From Acidobacteriota bacterium (lineage in GTDB: Bacteria > Acidobacteriota > Holophagae > Holophagales > Holophagaceae), in the NCBI GenBank assembly GCA_021794095.1, contig JAJYRN010000010.1:41579-105578 (forward strand): DNA of 64,000 nucleotides. The letters run 5' to 3'. The notes beneath the pieces were generated by a model that worked only from the letters and a program-made list of their open reading frames with translations, had not been told where the DNA came from and made no database searches. Positions 1 to 10,231 of this stretch are shown here, piece by piece. A program made the position numbers and the translations under genes. The number at the start of each line of letters is the position of its first letter. Within the stretch, counting starts at the first letter, position 1.

Positions 1-1172
<1,172 letters not shown>

Positions 1173-1287
1173 TTCGGGCCTCCGTCCCACCCGATTCTCA
1201 TCCCTGATCCTGGCGCTCCGATACATGCTGCGGGGAAGGATTCCCTTCAGCCCCGGTCTGTGTCCTTTCAGCCGCCAGGATTCTGCC

Positions 1288-2178
1288 ATGGAAAACACCC
1301 GCGTATTGGTTGTCGAAGATGAGCCCCTGAGCCTGGACCTGCTCGTCGAGAACCTCACCTTCGAGGGCTACGAAACGATGGGCGTGGCCACCGGTTCGGA
1401 GGCCTGGAACCTCCTGGCGAAGGATCCAGATGCCTACGATGTGATCCTGCTCGACCGCATGATGCCGGACATGGATGGCATCGAGATCCTCCGCCGCCTC
1501 AAGGGCCAGCCGGTGCCGATCCGGGCCTCGGTCATCATGCAGACTGCCCTTGCCAGCGATGTGGACATCGTGGAAGGCCTGAAGGCCGGGGCCTACTACT
1601 ACCTGACCAAGCCCTTCACGTCGCAGGCCCTGCTTGCCATCGTGGGCGCCGCCGCCCGGGACCGCCGGGGCTACCGCGAGCTCCAGCGGGAGACTCAGCA
1701 GGCCAACCGTGGCCTCTGCTGCCTCGTCACCGGCCAGTTCGCCTTCCAGACCCCCGAGCAGGCCTGGGATCTGGCGGCGCTCTTGGCCAAGACCACGCCC
1801 CATCCCGAACGCGCGGCGGGGGGCCTGGCGGAGCTGATGCTCAACGCCATCGAGCACGGCAACCTCGGGATCGGGTACGACGAGAAATCCCGGCTGCTGG
1901 AGACGGGTTCCTGGCGGGAGGAGATCGCCCGCCGGCTCGCGCTGCCCGAGCATGCCGGCAAGCAGGCCTGGGTGGGCTTCGAGCGGCAGGACCGGGAAAT
2001 CCAGTTCCGCATCCAGGACCAGGGCCCCGGCTTCGAGTGGCAGCGCTACCTGGAACTCAGCCCCAACCGCGCCTTCCACCTGCATGGTCGCGGCATCGCC
2101 ATGTCCCGGCAGCTATGGTTTGATCACCTGGACTACCCCGGGGACGGCCACGAGGTGCTGGCGGCCATCCGCATCTGA
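1288..2178 (+). CDS. Response regulator fused to an anti-sigma-type (RsbW-like) ATPase domain
   Basis: A 296-residue cytoplasmic protein. Residues 1-120 are a receiver domain: acidic pair E10/D11, phospho-acceptor D56 in LLDRMMP, Lys108 in LTKPF. Residues about 150-296 form a GHKL ATPase of the anti-sigma/serine-kinase type, with an N-box [11 protein letters not shown] (N186) and a G-box DQGPGF (D244), then HLHGRGIAM. No phospho-acceptor His domain separates the two, so this is not a classical histidine kinase. In such fusions phosphorylation of the receiver usually controls binding or phosphorylation of an anti-sigma-antagonist; that role is inferred. I chose the ATG at 1288 (AGGA eight bases upstream) over the in-frame start at 1225, which adds a non-conserved tail. 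An Hpt protein gene ends 17 bases away on the opposite strand. Confidence 0.9.
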   Translation: MENTRVLVVEDEPLSLDLLVENLTFEGYETMGVATGSEAWNLLAKDPDAYDVILLDRMMPDMDGIEILRRLKGQPVPIRASVIMQTALASDVDIVEGLKAGAYYYLTKPFTSQALLAIVGAAARDRRGYRELQRETQQANRGLCCLVTGQFAFQTPEQAWDLAALLAKTTPHPERAAGGLAELMLNAIEHGNLGIGYDEKSRLLETGSWREEIARRLALPEHAGKQAWVGFERQDREIQFRIQDQGPGFEWQRYLELSPNRAFHLHGRGIAMSRQLWFDHLDYPGDGHEVLAAIRI

Positions 2179-2194
2179 GCGGTACCCGTCGGCC

Positions 2195-2578
2195 TCAGCC
2201 CAGGTGGGCTCGGATGGCGCCGCAGGCAAGGCTGTTTTCCTGGTCGAACCGCGCCAGGATGGCCTCCAGGGGAGCCCCGATGGCCCCTTCGCGCAGGGCC
2301 GCTTCCAATTCAGCGGCCACCGCCTGGATCTGGACCAGCCCCAGGAACCCGGCGGCGCCCTTCACGGAATGCGCCAGGCTCAAGGCATCCCCGGGCCGCC
2401 CCCCGGAGACGGCGTTCTTGAGCGTCTGGCCATCCTCGGCGTGGAGTTCCTCGTACCGGCGCACCAGCCGGAAGAGGCTTTCCTCCCGCCCCCCGACTGT
2501 CTGCAGCCCCACCTCCAGGGCCAGGCCCGGAATCCGGGTCAGAGCCGTCTGCCGCTGTTCCGCCGCCGGTTCCGTCAT
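2195..2578 (-). CDS. Hpt (histidine phosphotransfer) domain protein
   Basis: A 127-residue single-domain protein. The phosphotransfer signature LAHSVKGAAGFLGL is clear, with His70 as the predicted phosphorylated residue and the usual KG pair just after it. The helical remainder (QAVAAELEAALREG) fits a four-helix Hpt bundle. Such proteins shuttle phosphate between a hybrid kinase and a response regulator and have no activity alone. It converges on the receiver-ATPase gene, so the two are a plausible signalling pair, although no histidine kinase is present nearby. Start: the ATG at 2578 lies about 5 bases downstream of a GGAG-like sequence read on the minus strand (AAGGAGCGGGG). Confidence 0.88.
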   Translation of the reverse strand: MTEPAAEQRQTALTRIPGLALEVGLQTVGGREESLFRLVRRYEELHAEDGQTLKNAVSGGRPGDALSLAHSVKGAAGFLGLVQIQAVAAELEAALREGAIGAPLEAILARFDQENSLACGAIRAHLG

Positions 2579-2971
2579 CCCCGCTCCTTTTTCGCCCCAT
2601 AGTCCTCGATCGGGCCAGGATAGCCCGGTTCCAGGCCTCCCGCAGGGAGGGCCACTCTCTCCCGTGTGAATAAACGAGTTATGCCTACTCTATGAGCGTC
2701 GGGCGCGGCAGGCGCCAGGAAGCCCGGGGACATGAACCCCGAGGCGGGATACCCTGGTTCACGCAGGGGACAATCCTTGTTGGCCGTCCCCCGCGGCGTT
2801 GGATAAACTCTGACGCAACCACCCGCAGGCCAAAGCATGAACGCCAGGTCTGCGATCTGCACCCGGTTTCCGCCTGTCCATACCTGGACCGGTTCTCGGA
2901 AGTAATGAAGGGCGCATCGCTTCAGCTTTGCTTTTCCCGTACCCCCAAGCCATCACCACAAAGGAAGCTCC
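2579..2971. other. 393-bp intergenic region between hpt and the pentapeptide gene
   Basis: No ORF with coding character is seen on either strand. A GC-rich imperfect hairpin (GGCCTCCC / GGGAGGGCC) lies around 2635-2656 and could belong to the leader of hpt. A weak sigma-70-like pair, TTGGCC at 2780-2785 and TAAACT at 2804-2809 with an 18-bp spacer, points toward the pentapeptide gene but lies about 160 bp upstream of its start. No riboswitch core could be recognised. Confidence 0.4.
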
Positions 2972-5314
2972 ATGAGCGAACTGACCCGGAAGGAAGTGGT
3001 CTTCATTCTCAGGTCGGGGAAGAACTTCCAGCGCCACGACCTGAGCGGGCTTGACCTGCGGGGCTTCGATTTTTCCGGCGCCAACCTTGCCGAAGCGAAT
3101 CTCGCGGGCGCCATCCTCGATCAGACCACCCTGCGCGGAGCGATCCTGACGGGCGCCGATCTGCGTCTGGCCAACCTCAACGAGGCCGACCTGGAGGGCG
3201 CCAACCTCTCCCGCGCCCGGCTGGCAGGAGCTGATCTCTCGGGTGCGAATCTCACCCGGGCCGATCTCACATTCTTCGACATCCAGCAGTACGAACCCGC
3301 GACCATCCCTCATTTCGTCGGCACCACCCTGGCTGGCGCCAACCTGGCAGGCGTCACCCTCACCGGCGTGGACCTGAGTGGCAAGGATCTCCGCGGGGCG
3401 GATCTCAGCGACGCGGACCTCCGGCAAACCGTGCTCGAGGGCGCCAATCTGGAAGGCGCCAACCTGAGCGGCGCCAACCTGGTGGGCGCCAACCTCGCCA
3501 AGGCCAACCTCTCGGGCGCCCGGCTCCACGGCAGCACCCTGGGCGGCGCAAACCTGAATCTGGCCAACCTCGCCGGCGCCGATTTTTCGGGCGCCGATCT
3601 GCACTGGGCCAGCCTGACCGAGGCCGATCTCCAGGGCGCGAACCTCAGCCAGAGCAACCTCAAAGGCACAAACCTGTCCGGCGCCAATCTGACGGGCGCC
3701 GACCTTCGCCACCTGGACATCCTGCAGTACGACCGCAACGACGTGCCGAAGCTCAAGGGCGCCAACCTCTCTGGAGCCAACCTCGCCGGCACCAAGCTCC
3801 GGGGCATTGACCTCGGCCACACCAACCTGAGCCGCGCGGATCTCCAGGATGCGGTGCTCCACCAGGCCAACCTGGAAAGTGCGGATCTCCGGGAGGCCAA
3901 CCTGAAGGGCGCGGATCTCCGGGAGTGCAGCCTCAGCGGCTCTGTGCTCGCCGGCGCGAACCTGGGCGCCGCCCGCCTGGGCGGGGCGCTGCTGGGCCAC
4001 ACGGACCTGCGCGGCGCCGATCTCACCGGCGCGGACCTCCGGGAGATCAACCTCAGCGGCGCGAACCTCAGCGACGCGAACCTCAGCGGCGCCACCCTCA
4101 CGGGCGCCGAGTTGGCGGACGCGGTTCTGGCCGGCACGCTGCTGGTGGGCGCCAACCTCAGCAGCGTGGATCTTTCCCGCAAGAACCTCAAGGGAGCCAA
4201 CCTCTCCAAGGCGGATCTCACCCAGACCAACCTGGATGGCGCGAACCTGGCCGGTGCCATTTTCAGCGGCGCGCGCCTGACCGAGACCCATCTCGGCGGC
4301 GCCAACCTGCGGGGAGCTATGCTGAGCGGCAGCGATCTGCGGACCGCCAACATCTGCGGCGCGGACCTCAGCAGCGCCGACCTGGCCGGGGCCGATCTGA
4401 AAGACAGCATCCTCAGCGCGAATTTCCACGGTGCGAACCTCTGCGCGGCGACCCTTCAGGGCGCCACCCTGGACCGGGCCGTCTTCACCGCGGCCAACCT
4501 TTCGGATGTGGACCTGCGCGGCTTCATCCTCGAAGGCATGGACTTGAACCATGCCGTGCTCGACGGCGCCAACCTCGCAGGCAGCGTGCTGCGGGGCGCC
4601 ATCCTGCGGTCCGCCCGGGGCCTGGGCGCCGACTGCAGTGGCTGCGACATGGTGCGCGCCGACCTGCGGGCCTCCGATTTCAGCGGCGCGAATTTCGGCG
4701 GTTGCAACCTGGAAGGCGCGGATCTGCGCGAGGCCAATCTGGCCTCCCTGCCGACCGAATCCCGTGGCGAGTACCGCACCAACCTGACCGGCGCCAACCT
4801 CACCCGCGCCAACCTCGGCGGCGCCAGCCTCTACCAGGCCAACCTGAACGAAGCCCAGTTGGTGAACGCCGATCTCACCAGCGCCAGCCTCGTGTGGGCC
4901 GATCTGCGCGGCGTGGATCTCCGCCAGACGATCTTCAAGGACACGGATCTGCGACAGGCCAACCTGGATGGCGCCAACCTTTGTGGCGCCGATCTCCGCG
5001 AGACCCTGCTCGAGGACGCCTTCCTGGATGCCGCCAACCTCTCCGGCGCCAACCTCTCCGGCGTCAAGCTCGCCGGCGCGGATCTGCGCCACACCAACCT
5101 CATTGACGCCAGCCTGGACGGCGCCGACCTGAGCGGCGCCAACCTGGTGAGCGCGAACCTGGTGTGGACGAACCTGAGCGGCGCCAACCTCAGTGGCGCC
5201 AACCTCAGTCATGCGAAGCTCAGTGGTGCCAACCTGGGCGGTGCGGACCTGCGCGAGGCCGACCTCACGGGAACCCACCTCGACAACGCCAGCCTCCAGA
5301 ACGCCAAGCGCTGA
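2972..5314 (+). CDS. Giant pentapeptide-repeat protein (780 aa)
   Basis: Almost the whole protein is tandem A(D/N)LXX pentapeptides (typical: GANLSGANL), which fold as a right-handed quadrilateral beta-helix. Residues 1-20 (starting MSELTRKEVV) are a short helical cap. The helix is interrupted four times: residues about 101-118 and 248-261, which share the pattern DI-x-QY-x5-P, a Cys-containing stretch at about 547-560, and 591-604. No signal peptide, membrane segment or catalytic domain is visible, so a cytoplasmic binding or scaffold role is the most that can be inferred; family members range from gyrase-protecting DNA mimics to proteins of unknown role. It is far longer than the roughly 200-residue Qnr/MfpA type. 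Start: ATG at 2972 with AAAGGAAG upstream. A GC-rich hairpin follows the gene. Confidence 0.92.
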   Translation: MSELTRKEVVFILRSGKNFQRHDLSGLDLRGFDFSGANLAEANLAGAILDQTTLRGAILTGADLRLANLNEADLEGANLSRARLAGADLSGANLTRADLTFFDIQQYEPATIPHFVGTTLAGANLAGVTLTGVDLSGKDLRGADLSDADLRQTVLEGANLEGANLSGANLVGANLAKANLSGARLHGSTLGGANLNLANLAGADFSGADLHWASLTEADLQGANLSQSNLKGTNLSGANLTGADLRHLDILQYDRNDVPKLKGANLSGANLAGTKLRGIDLGHTNLSRADLQDAVLHQANLESADLREANLKGADLRECSLSGSVLAGANLGAARLGGALLGHTDLRGADLTGADLREINLSGANLSDANLSGATLTGAELADAVLAGTLLVGANLSSVDLSRKNLKGANLSKADLTQTNLDGANLAGAIFSGARLTETHLGGANLRGAMLSGSDLRTANICGADLSSADLAGADLKDSILSANFHGANLCAATLQGATLDRAVFTAANLSDVDLRGFILEGMDLNHAVLDGANLAGSVLRGAILRSARGLGADCSGCDMVRADLRASDFSGANFGGCNLEGADLREANLASLPTESRGEYRTNLTGANLTRANLGGASLYQANLNEAQLVNADLTSASLVWADLRGVDLRQTIFKDTDLRQANLDGANLCGADLRETLLEDAFLDAANLSGANLSGVKLAGADLRHTNLIDASLDGADLSGANLVSANLVWTNLSGANLSGANLSHAKLSGANLGGADLREADLTGTHLDNASLQNAKR

Positions 5315-5347
5315 TCGAACCGAGGAGGACCGCCTGGTCCCCGCTGT

Positions 5348-5372
5348 CCCCGGTTTCAGAACCGGGGTTTGT
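5348..5372 (+). terminator. Terminator-like hairpin after the pentapeptide gene
   Basis: CCCCGGTT and AACCGGGG pair perfectly (8 bp) around a TCAG loop and are followed by TTTGT. The element overlaps the last codons of the convergent bactofilin gene. The T-run is short, so its efficiency is uncertain. Confidence 0.5.
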
Positions 5373-5862
5373 CCGGCATTTTCGCCGGCAGGAGGACTTC
5401 AGGCTGGGGGGGAAGTCCCGTGGAGGACCGCTCCGGGAACCGTTCGTCCCGGCGAGGGTGCAGCGGCTCCGGTTCCCGTGGTTCGGGAACCGCGGATCGG
5501 GGCATGCAGGTGCCCTGGAGCATCCCGCCTTCATCCACCACCAGGGAGCCCATTTCCACCTCGCCTTCCAGCCATCCGGTGCGCTGGATCGCCAGGCAGC
5601 CCGTCACCCGGACCACCCCCTCCACGCGCCCGCCCACCGTCAGGTTCCGCACCTCAATGGTGCCTTTCAGAAAACCGCCGGGGGCCACCAGCACATCCCC
5701 CTCGCTGAAGAGGGTGCCCTCCACGGTGCCCTCGATCCGGAGGCCCTCCTTGCCCACGTGCAGGTCCCCCTGCCAGCGGGTCCCTTCCCCCAGCACCGTG
5801 TGGATCTCCTGGAATCCGCGTGCGCGGGCGTTTGCCTGGGTCTGGCTCTGGTTGAAAAACAT
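5356..5862 (-). CDS. Bactofilin family cytoskeletal protein
   Basis: A 168-residue protein whose central part (about residues 18-118) is the bactofilin/DUF583 beta-helix. It shows a ladder of short strands with a hydrophobic residue and Gly every 5-7 residues (IEGTVEGTLFSEGDVLV, GGRVEGVVRVTG). Bactofilins polymerise without nucleotide and organise cell shape, stalks, or chemotaxis and motility machinery. The C-terminal 45 residues are Pro/Arg-rich and probably disordered. It stands alone, convergent with the pentapeptide gene and divergent from sbcD; no M23 peptidase partner lies beside it. Its role in this organism cannot be deduced from the window. Confidence 0.87.
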   Translation of the reverse strand: MFFNQSQTQANARARGFQEIHTVLGEGTRWQGDLHVGKEGLRIEGTVEGTLFSEGDVLVAPGGFLKGTIEVRNLTVGGRVEGVVRVTGCLAIQRTGWLEGEVEMGSLVVDEGGMLQGTCMPRSAVPEPREPEPLHPRRDERFPERSSTGLPPQPEVLLPAKMPDKPRF

Positions 5863-6005
5863 GGGACTCCAGGGGCTGAAGGTCGAGGCCCTACGTAGAT
5901 CCCGCGGCTGCCCTCGACAGGATCTTATCGGTCCGGCGACAGGAAAGTCTTGAGCCGGTGCAATACTCGAATCACCGCCGATTCCACTCTGGACCTGCCA
6001 CGCCC

Positions 6006-7142
6006 ATGCGATTCCTGCACACTTCCGACTGGCATCTGGGCAAGACCCTCTGCCACGCCGACCTCCTGGATGACCAGGCCCATGCCCTGGAGCAGTTGGC
6101 CGCCATGCTGCAAGACACCCGCGCCGAGGCCCTGGTGGTCGCCGGGGATGTGTACGACCGGGCTGTCCCCCCCCGGGAGGCCGTGGCCCTGCTGGACCAG
6201 TTTCTCCACCGCCTGGCGATGGACCTCCGCGTACCCGTGCTGATGATCGCCGGCAACCACGACAGCCCGGAGCGGCTGGGGTTCGCCTCCCGATTCCTCA
6301 CCTCCCACCACCTGCACGTGGCCGGCCCGCTGACCCCCGAACCGGAACCGGTGGTCCTCGGCGGCACCGCCTTCCACCTCCTGCCCTACGCGGATCCCGC
6401 CGTGGGCCGCCAAGCCCTGGCCGAGCCCTCCATCCACAGCCACCAGGATCTGCTCGCCGTCCAGTTGGCCCGGGCCCGGGCGCACCATCCCCGCGGCTGC
6501 CGCTTCGTGGCCGTGGCCCATGCCTTCGTGATGGGAGGGCTGGTGTCCGAATCGGAACTCGGCCTCGGCGTCGGCGGTGCGGGCCAGGTGGATCCAGGCC
6601 TCTTCGCCGGCTGCGATTACGTGGCCCTGGGACACCTGCACCGGCCCCAGGACGCCGGCGGTCCGGCGGTGCGCTACGCGGGCAGCCTCCTGAAATACAG
6701 CGCTTCCGAGGCCTCCCACGTGAAAGCAGCCACGCTGGTGGAACTCCCGGAGCAGGGCCCGGTCCGCACCGAACCCCTCCCCTTCACGCCCCGCCGGGAT
6801 CTTCGCCGCCTGCGGGGCGCCTTCGCGGATCTGCTGGCCGGCGTGCCCGGGAACCGCGAGGACTACCTGTTCCTGGAACTGCTGGAGGACGGCCCCGTCC
6901 TCGACGCCATGGCCCGTCTGCGCCAGGTCTATCCCAACCTCCTGGGCCTCCAGCCCGCGGCCCCCCTGGGCGCGGAGGCGGGCGAGGCCGTGGAGCGGGT
7001 GGGGCCCGATCCCCGGGATCTGGATCCCGAGCGGCTTTTCGAGGCTTTCTTCCACCAGAGCACCGGCCGGGCTCTGGCTGAGGAGGAGCAGACCCTCTTC
7101 CGCGAGGCCGCCGCCCGCGCCAACGAGGAGGCTACGGCATGA
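6006..7142 (+). CDS. sbcD: Nuclease SbcCD, subunit D (Mre11-like)
   Basis: A 378-residue metallophosphoesterase that forms the nuclease half of the SbcCD complex, which opens DNA hairpins and protein-blocked ends. Phosphoesterase motifs are all present: SDWHLGK (D8, H10), GDVYDR (D48), GNHDS (N84, H85), a His at 172 (VAHAFVMGG) and GHLHRP (H210, H212). The start at 6006 (MRFLHTSDWHLG) matches the family N-terminus; the in-frame upstream start at 5958 adds a poor extension. Its stop overlaps the sbcC start by four bases (ATGA), so translation is probably coupled. Confidence 0.96.
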   Translation: MRFLHTSDWHLGKTLCHADLLDDQAHALEQLAAMLQDTRAEALVVAGDVYDRAVPPREAVALLDQFLHRLAMDLRVPVLMIAGNHDSPERLGFASRFLTSHHLHVAGPLTPEPEPVVLGGTAFHLLPYADPAVGRQALAEPSIHSHQDLLAVQLARARAHHPRGCRFVAVAHAFVMGGLVSESELGLGVGGAGQVDPGLFAGCDYVALGHLHRPQDAGGPAVRYAGSLLKYSASEASHVKAATLVELPEQGPVRTEPLPFTPRRDLRRLRGAFADLLAGVPGNREDYLFLELLEDGPVLDAMARLRQVYPNLLGLQPAAPLGAEAGEAVERVGPDPRDLDPERLFEAFFHQSTGRALAEEEQTLFREAAARANEEATA

Positions 7143-10100
7143 AGCCGCTGCGCCTGGTCCTCGAGGCCTTCGGCCCCTACGCCGGCCGCCAGGAACTGGA
7201 CTTCGCCGACCTGGGAGGCCGGGATTTCTTCCTCATCCACGGCCCCACTGGCGCCGGCAAGACCAGCCTCCTGGATGGCATCTGCTACGCCCTCTACGGC
7301 GTCACCAGCGGCGGCCTGCGCGAGGCCCGGGATCTCCGCAGCCACTTCGCGCCCCCCGACCTGCAGACCCGCGTGGTCTTCGATTTCGCCCTGGGCGACC
7401 GGATCTATCGGGTGGAGCGCTCCCCGGAGCAATCGGTGCCGAAGGCCCCGCGGAGCCGGAGGAAGGAGGTGGCGGCCGAGCCGGAATTCCGGCGCCAGGC
7501 TCACCTCGCCCACCTCTGGGAGATGCGTGGGGGCGACGAGATCCCCCTCGCCACGGCCAAACCCTCCGCCGTGGATGCGAAGGTGGTCCAGCTCATGGGC
7601 TTCGAAGCCTCCCAGTTCCGCCAGGTGGTGTTGCTGCCCCAGGGTCGCTTCCAGGAGTTCATGCTCGCCGGCTCCAGCGAACGCCAGGCCATCCTCCAGA
7701 CCCTCTTCCAGACAGTGCGCTACGCCCGCATCACCGAAGCCCTGGTCGAAGAAGAGAAAGCCCTCCGGGAGGCCAGCCGCGCCACCCTGGCCGAAACCCG
7801 GCAACTCCTGGCCCAGGCCCACGCGGACTCCATCGAGGGGCTGCCAGCGATGCTCCAGGTCGCCGCCCAGAGGGTGGAAGCCCTCCAAGCCGATCAACGG
7901 GCTGCCCTGGACGCCCTCCGGCGCGACGAGGCCGCCCTCCAGGCGGGCCGGCAGGCTGCCGAACGGCTCGCAGAGCGCGATCGCGCCCAGGCAGAGTTGT
8001 CCGCCCTCCAGGCCGTCGCCCGCCCCATGGCTGTCAAGCGCACCGAACTGGAGCGGGCCCGCCGCGCCGCCGCCCTGGCGCTGGAGGCGGAACGCCTCAC
8101 CGAAGCCCTGCGGCAGGTGGAAGCCCTGGTGGAGGCGGAAGCGGGGCTCGTCCGCTCCGACAAGGCCCAGGAGGTGGCCCTGGCCCTGGCGGAACAGGCC
8201 CTGGCGAAGGCGGAAGGCCACGAGGTCCGGCGCGATGAGTTGCGCAGCGCCATCACACGCCTGAAGGATCTCCAGCCCCGTCTGGAGGCCCTGGAGGCCG
8301 CCCGCGCCGAGGCCAAGGCCGCGGCCCTGGCCCGTGGGAACCTGGAGGATCTGCTGGGCGAGCGCAAGCGCGGATTGGACCGGGCTCTGCGCGATCTGGC
8401 CGGGCAGCAGGCGCACCTGCAGGAACACCGCGCCGAGGCCGCCCAGTCCATGAGCCGGGAAAGCCTGCTCTACCAGGCCAAGAAGGTGAGGGGCCAGCGG
8501 CAGGAACTCGGTCGCCACAGCGACGAGGCCGATCGGGCCGAGGCCGCGCATGCCACCGCCCTGGCGGCCCGGGACGCGGCCCAGGAGGCGGCCTTCCTGT
8601 CGCGGGAAAGGCTCCGGGCGCTGATTGACCGGCGCCTGGAGAGCCACGCAGCCCGCCTCGCCGCCACCCTCGTGGATGGCCTGCCCTGCCCCGTCTGCGG
8701 CAGCCTCGACCATCCCCGTCCTGCCCGTTCCGGCTCCGCCCTGCTGGATGACACGGATCTGCGCTCGGCCCAGGCCCTGGAAGAAGCCGATGCCACCGCC
8801 CTGGCGCGGGCCCAGGAAGCCCTGCAGGCGCGGCTGGGCATTCTGGAGGCCGCCCGGGCCCGGCGCGAGGCCCTGCGGGAGACCCTGGGCGACCAGGCCC
8901 ACACCTCCCTCGAGGATCTGGCCGCGCTGGAGGACCGGCAGCGCCGCGATCTGGACCGCAGCCGCTCCGCCTTGTCCCAGTTGCCCGATCTGGAGGCCCG
9001 CCAGGCCCACCTGGAAGCCGCCCAGGCCCAGGCCACCCAGCGGATGGACGAAGCCCAGACGGCCCTTGGCGAGGCCCAGCTCCGGGAAGCTGCCACCAAG
9101 ACCCGTCTCCAGGTGCTCGAAGAGGGACTGCTGGCGGAGCTCCGCATTCCGGGGGCCCTGTCCACTCGGCTGGAGCAGGCTGAGCGGGAATTGATGGACT
9201 CCGAAGCAGCCCTGGTCGAAGCGCGGGAGACCCGCGACCGGGCCGCGGCCGCTTCCGGCGAGGCGCGGACCAGGCTTCAGGCCCATCAGGCGCGGGTCGC
9301 CGAAAGCCGGACCGCGGCGGAAGCCGCCGAGGGGGTCTTCGACGCGGCCCTGGCCCACACGGGCTTCCACGACCGTCAGGACTTTGAACGGGCGCGGCGG
9401 AATCCGGAGGAGATCGAGCTCCTGACGGCCGCTCTGGAGGCCCATGACCGCGCCCTGGCGGTGGCCCTGGACCGGGCGGCCCGTGCCGAGGCCCAGGCCG
9501 AGGGCCTGGAATCTCCGCGCCTGACGGCCCTGGAGGCGGCGTACGAAGTGACGCGCAAACGCTACGCCGAGGCGGGCGAGGCCCTGGGCCAGGCCCACGC
9601 CGATCAGGCTTCTCTCGCGCGGCTGGCGGCGGAGCTCACGCGGCTGGCGGAGATCCAGAACGCCCAGGACCGCCGCTACCGTCTGGTGGGCGGCCTGGCG
9701 CGGGTGGCCCGGGGCGAGGAGGGCGACCGCATTTCCTTCGAGCGCTATGTCCAGGGCGCCCTTCTCGACGAGGTACTGGCTTCCGCCTCCGTGCGCCTCC
9801 GCCGCATGAGCAAGCTGCGCTACGCCCTGCGCCGGGCGGCGGGCAATGGGGATCTCCGCAAGGCGGGCGGGCTCGATCTGGAGATCACGGATACCCACAC
9901 CGGCCGCGCCCGGCCCGTGAGCACCCTTTCCGGAGGCGAGGGCTTCCAGGCCAGCTTGGCCCTGGCGCTGGGCCTCTCGGATGTGGTGCAGCGCCACGCG
10001 GGCGGCATCCGGCTGGATACGGTCTTCATTGACGAGGGCTTCGGCAGCCTCGATCCCGAAGCCCTGGATCTGGCCCTGCGCACCCTGGAGGAGCTCCGCC

Positions 10101-10219
10101 AAGGCGGACGCCTCGTGGGCCTCATCAGCCACCTGGAGGAGATCAAGACGCGCATCCCGGCGCGGCTCGAGGTCACGCCGGGCCCCGGCGGCAGCCACGC
10201 GCGGTTCCGGGTGGAGTGA
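7139..10219 (+). CDS. sbcC: Nuclease SbcCD, subunit C (Rad50-like SMC ATPase)
   Basis: A 1026-residue SMC-type ATPase, the partner of SbcD. Walker A GPTGAGKT is at residues 35-42, the ABC signature LSGGEGFQASLA near 931, and Walker B VFIDEGFGSLD near 962. Between them lie two long Ala/Glu/Arg-rich coiled coils around a zinc hook, CPVC, at residues 517-520, which dimerises two SbcC molecules through Zn. Length and order match the Rad50/SbcC family. The gene overlaps sbcD by four bases and ends 12 bp from the convergent S10 peptidase gene. The strong Ala/Arg/Leu bias gives long spurious ORFs on the other strand. Confidence 0.96.
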   Translation: MKPLRLVLEAFGPYAGRQELDFADLGGRDFFLIHGPTGAGKTSLLDGICYALYGVTSGGLREARDLRSHFAPPDLQTRVVFDFALGDRIYRVERSPEQSVPKAPRSRRKEVAAEPEFRRQAHLAHLWEMRGGDEIPLATAKPSAVDAKVVQLMGFEASQFRQVVLLPQGRFQEFMLAGSSERQAILQTLFQTVRYARITEALVEEEKALREASRATLAETRQLLAQAHADSIEGLPAMLQVAAQRVEALQADQRAALDALRRDEAALQAGRQAAERLAERDRAQAELSALQAVARPMAVKRTELERARRAAALALEAERLTEALRQVEALVEAEAGLVRSDKAQEVALALAEQALAKAEGHEVRRDELRSAITRLKDLQPRLEALEAARAEAKAAALARGNLEDLLGERKRGLDRALRDLAGQQAHLQEHRAEAAQSMSRESLLYQAKKVRGQRQELGRHSDEADRAEAAHATALAARDAAQEAAFLSRERLRALIDRRLESHAARLAATLVDGLPCPVCGSLDHPRPARSGSALLDDTDLRSAQALEEADATALARAQEALQARLGILEAARARREALRETLGDQAHTSLEDLAALEDRQRRDLDRSRSALSQLPDLEARQAHLEAAQAQATQRMDEAQTALGEAQLREAATKTRLQVLEEGLLAELRIPGALSTRLEQAERELMDSEAALVEARETRDRAAAASGEARTRLQAHQARVAESRTAAEAAEGVFDAALAHTGFHDRQDFERARRNPEEIELLTAALEAHDRALAVALDRAARAEAQAEGLESPRLTALEAAYEVTRKRYAEAGEALGQAHADQASLARLAAELTRLAEIQNAQDRRYRLVGGLARVARGEEGDRISFERYVQGALLDEVLASASVRLRRMSKLRYALRRAAGNGDLRKAGGLDLEITDTHTGRARPVSTLSGGEGFQASLALALGLSDVVQRHAGGIRLDTVFIDEGFGSLDPEALDLALRTLEELRQGGRLVGLISHLEEIKTRIPARLEVTPGPGGSHARFRVE

Positions 10220-10231
10220 GCTCGCCCGGAG

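Noticed and set aside
2780..2880. GACGCAA and CCAAAGC upstream of the pentapeptide gene as a possible c-di-GMP (GEMM) riboswitch
   Set aside because: The order and spacing of conserved GEMM blocks and the tetraloop-receptor part are missing.
2759..5278. 839-codon open frame opposite the pentapeptide gene
   Set aside because: The regular GCC-AAC-CTC codon pattern of the repeats excludes stops on the other strand; the translation is low-complexity VGAAQVGA-like sequence without any family.
6929..10198. 1089-codon open frame opposite sbcC
   Set aside because: Shadow of a high-GC coiled-coil gene; no motifs, while the sbcC strand has Walker, signature and zinc-hook motifs.
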